Origin: Gammaproteobacteria bacterium
Lineage (GTDB): Bacteria; Pseudomonadota; Gammaproteobacteria; Pseudomonadales; DSM-25080
Assembly (NCBI GenBank): GCA_013372965.1
Contig: JABXIR010000113.1
Coordinates: forward strand, 1-6,043
Direction: 5' to 3'
DNA length: 6,043 bases
Shown here: positions 3,837 through 6,043 of the stretch, in pieces
Layout: every line of letters starts with the position of its first letter
How positions within the stretch are numbered: position 1 is the first letter of the stretch
Program-made: the position numbers and the translations under genes
The notes under the pieces: model-generated
The model's input: only the letters and a program-made list of their open reading frames with translations
What the model was told of the DNA's origin: nothing
Database searches by the model: none

Positions 3837-6043
3837 ATGTTTAAACCACTGCTTTGCGCCAGCGTCATAATCATGGCCATTGGTGCCACGTCTCAGGTCG
3901 TCGCGGATGACCGTCTAACTCTTCCAACCGAGTCCCCCGACCTCGAGTATACGGCCCGAATTCTGGATGGCGATTACGCGGATTCAATTACCAAGCCCGA
4001 AGAAGTCTTGGGGCATCCTGTTGGCTATCATCAAATTGCCACTCCAGACGACATTTACACGCTGTTCCTGAATTGGCACGAGCAATCGGATCGTCTTACG
4101 TTGGTTGAGTACGCAAGAAGCCATGAGGGCCGTCCGTTGTATGTCGCCTTTATCTCCTCTCCGAATAATCTTGCGCGATTAGACGAATTTAAGTCTCGAG
4201 CCCAGCAACTCGCCAATCCGTCCGGCCTGAGTGATGCACAGGTTAATGAGCTAATTTCGAATATGCCAGCGACCGCATGGATGGCTTATTCAATTCACGG
4301 CAACGAAACCTCAGGAGCCGATGCGGCCGTCGCTGCTGCGTACCATCTCATTGCGGATCAAAGTGCGGAGACGGACGCCTTATTGGATGACATGATAGTC
4401 ATGGTTGATCCCATGATGAATCCAGACGGTCGAGCGCGTTTTGCGAAATCCCTTGAGCAGTTTCGTGGCACCGCGCCAAACGTAGACGATCAGTCGCTTC
4501 TTCACAGAGGGTACTGGCCGTCTGGTCGGGTGAATCACTATCTATTCGATTTAAACCGCGACTTCTTCTATTTAACTCAGCCTGAGACACGTGGTCGTGT
4601 CGCCATGATTAACGACTGGTATCCGCAGTTGATGATCGACGCACATGAGATGCTAAGTCAGGATACCTTCCTAATGGGGCCGCCACGTGAACCCATCAAT
4701 ACGCACGTTCCAATGAAGGTTCGCGAGTGGAGTGATCGATTCGCGGAGGAGCAAGCGGCTGCCTTTGACGCACGTGGATGGCGTTATTACACCGGAGAGT
4801 GGTTTGAAAATCTTTACACAGGCTACTCGAGCTACTCAGAGTACCGTGGCTCAATTCATATTCTTTATGAACAGTCTCGGATGGCTGAAGATGGCGTTCG
4901 CCGACCCGAGGGTACCGTGCAAACCTACGCAGAGTCCGTGCACCACCAGTATGTGAGTACGCTGGCGAATCTTGAGAGCCTCGCCAAACACTCGGATCAG
5001 ATTTACCTCGATTTCGTTGACGCGCGTCGGGAAGCACTGTCACCGCGCGGCCCCTATGGTAATCGCAGCTATGTGATATTGCCCACGGCTAACGATTCAC
5101 GACTGGCACAGTTCGTTGATAAGCTGCGTGCTCAAGACATTGATGTGTATGTGGCCACGGACGACATCAGTGTTCGCAATGCAACCAAACAATCGGGCGA
5201 AGTGCTTAGTCGGTTCGAAATTCCTGCAGGCAGTGTGGTTGTGCCAAACCGACAGGCTGAGGGACGCCTAGTTTCCGCTATCTTAGAGTTTGACGCCAGT
5301 ATCTCTGATGAAGTGCTTCGCGGTGAACGCAACGCGATCTTGCGTGGCGAAGAGTCGTTAATGTACGACACCACGGCATGGAATATGACCATGATGTATG
5401 GTCTAGAAGCCGTGATGGTTCCCGAGCATATTGACTCTGACCTCAGTGCTTACCAAGTGGCAGAGGTTGTTGAAAATAATCTGGCCGATGGCATCGCATG
5501 GGTCGTGGATGGCGCTGATGATCTCTCGTTAGCCTTCGCCGCTCGACTGATGGAACGCGGTGTAGAGGTTCGAGCAAGTGATGTCGCTTCAGAGTTCGGG
5601 GATCAACAGTTTAATGCGGGTTCTATCATGGTTACGGTTACGGATAATCCTGACCGCGACGTAAAGGAAGCCATCGAGTTAACTGCGAACGAGTTGGGCT
5701 TGACGGTCAGTACCATCAACACCGGATTTGGGCAGGGCGATTTACCTGAGTGGGGAGGTAGTCACTTTCCTCTGCTGGAGCGCCCACAAATTGTGATGCT
5801 ATCGTTTTCCGGCAGCAATCCTAACGCAGTTGGCTCAACTTGGTTTGCGATTGATAGCGTGCTGGGAATTCGTCACTCGCAGCTCGACATCCAGAGCGTC
5901 GGTTACGCTGATCTTCGTCGCTACAATGTTGTCATCGTTCCGCCAACTTGGGGCGCTGCTTTAAGTGACTCGACGATTGCCTCGCTCGAAGCATTTATGC
6001 GTCAGGGGGGCACGGTTATTTCCCTCGGTAACTCGAGTGCAAC
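3837..6043 (+). CDS. Exported M14-family zinc carboxypeptidase-like protein, C-terminus cut by window end
   Basis: The frame is open from the ATG at 3837 to the window end, giving 735 residues with no stop. Residues 1-23 form a signal peptide (LLCASVIIMAIGATSQVVA, then DD), so the protein is exported. The M14 metallopeptidase domain spans about 60-390. Zinc ligands are His154 and Glu157 (IHGNETSG) and probably His270 (MIDAHEM). NPDGRARF (195-202) and DLNRDF (238-243, with Arg241) are substrate-site motifs. Glu345 in ILYEQSR is the probable catalytic glutamate, 75 residues after His270, close to the 74 in carboxypeptidase A. The visible active site is therefore intact. The C-terminal half contains YDTTAWNMTMMYGLEA (510-525), seen in large M14 proteins. 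From about 650 it has a Rossmann-like segment (IVMLSFSG, then YNVVIVPPTWG and LEAFMRQGGTVISLG) resembling a class I glutamine amidotransferase-like domain. It probably trims peptides in the periplasm or outside; the substrate is unknown. It follows marR on the same strand but probably has its own promoter. Confidence 0.92.
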   Translation, partial: MFKPLLCASVIIMAIGATSQVVADDRLTLPTESPDLEYTARILDGDYADSITKPEEVLGHPVGYHQIATPDDIYTLFLNWHEQSDRLTLVEYARSHEGRPLYVAFISSPNNLARLDEFKSRAQQLANPSGLSDAQVNELISNMPATAWMAYSIHGNETSGADAAVAAAYHLIADQSAETDALLDDMIVMVDPMMNPDGRARFAKSLEQFRGTAPNVDDQSLLHRGYWPSGRVNHYLFDLNRDFFYLTQPETRGRVAMINDWYPQLMIDAHEMLSQDTFLMGPPREPINTHVPMKVREWSDRFAEEQAAAFDARGWRYYTGEWFENLYTGYSSYSEYRGSIHILYEQSRMAEDGVRRPEGTVQTYAESVHHQYVSTLANLESLAKHSDQIYLDFVDARREALSPRGPYGNRSYVILPTANDSRLAQFVDKLRAQDIDVYVATDDISVRNATKQSGEVLSRFEIPAGSVVVPNRQAEGRLVSAILEFDASISDEVLRGERNAILRGEESLMYDTTAWNMTMMYGLEAVMVPEHIDSDLSAYQVAEVVENNLADGIAWVVDGADDLSLAFAARLMERGVEVRASDVASEFGDQQFNAGSIMVTVTDNPDRDVKEAIELTANELGLTVSTINTGFGQGDLPEWGGSHFPLLERPQIVMLSFSGSNPNAVGSTWFAIDSVLGIRHSQLDIQSVGYADLRRYNVVIVPPTWGAALSDSTIASLEAFMRQGGTVISLGNSSA

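Noticed and set aside
4696..5043. A 115-codon open frame on the minus strand, and smaller ones at 4399-4590, 4732-4956 and 5132-5392
   Set aside because: All lie inside the M14 peptidase frame, which has clear catalytic motifs and a signal peptide. Their products show no recognisable domain.

Overview
The window reads as chromosomal DNA of a gammaproteobacterium, probably marine or environmental. Base composition is moderate. The best recognised genes (a YiaW/YiaV-type pair, a secreted MsrA/MsrB fusion and a large exported M14 peptidase) fit that group. The assignment is an inference from gene content, not from a marker gene. No mobile element, CRISPR array, tRNA or rRNA was seen, and no gene-free stretch exceeds 300 bases.

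Layout: (1) 1-301, plus strand: C-terminal end of a DUF4397-type protein whose start lies outside the window. (2) 320-348: a strong hairpin with T and A tracts, probably a bidirectional terminator between convergent genes. (3) 364-1617, minus strand: a secreted three-domain methionine sulfoxide reductase in the order MsrA, thioredoxin-like, MsrB. (4) 1701-1735: a hairpin that probably ends the next operon. (5) 1753-3096, minus strand: a two-gene operon encoding a DUF3302 membrane protein (YiaW/YibI type) and an HlyD-family membrane fusion protein (YiaV/YibH type). (6) 3097-3254: a divergent promoter region with a perfect 7-bp inverted repeat lying between weak overlapping promoter-like hexamers on both strands. 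(7) 3255-3728, plus strand: a MarR-family regulator. (8) 3837-6043, plus strand: an exported M14 zinc carboxypeptidase-like protein that runs off the window end; 735 codons are visible.

The clearest functional unit is the divergent marR / yiaW-yiaV module: a regulator next to a small membrane protein and a periplasmic adaptor, with a candidate operator between them. No inner-membrane pump or outer-membrane channel is encoded in the window. The adaptor has a much shorter coiled-coil hairpin than its E. coli relatives. The Msr fusion would repair oxidised methionines in periplasmic proteins. It carries its own thioredoxin-like domain between the two reductases rather than at the N-terminus as in Neisseria PilB. 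The M14 peptidase and the DUF4397 protein look like independent exported proteins. Nothing here is clearly a wholly new system; the most interesting points are the Msr domain order and missing MsrB resolving cysteine, the short-hairpin adaptor, and the candidate operator.
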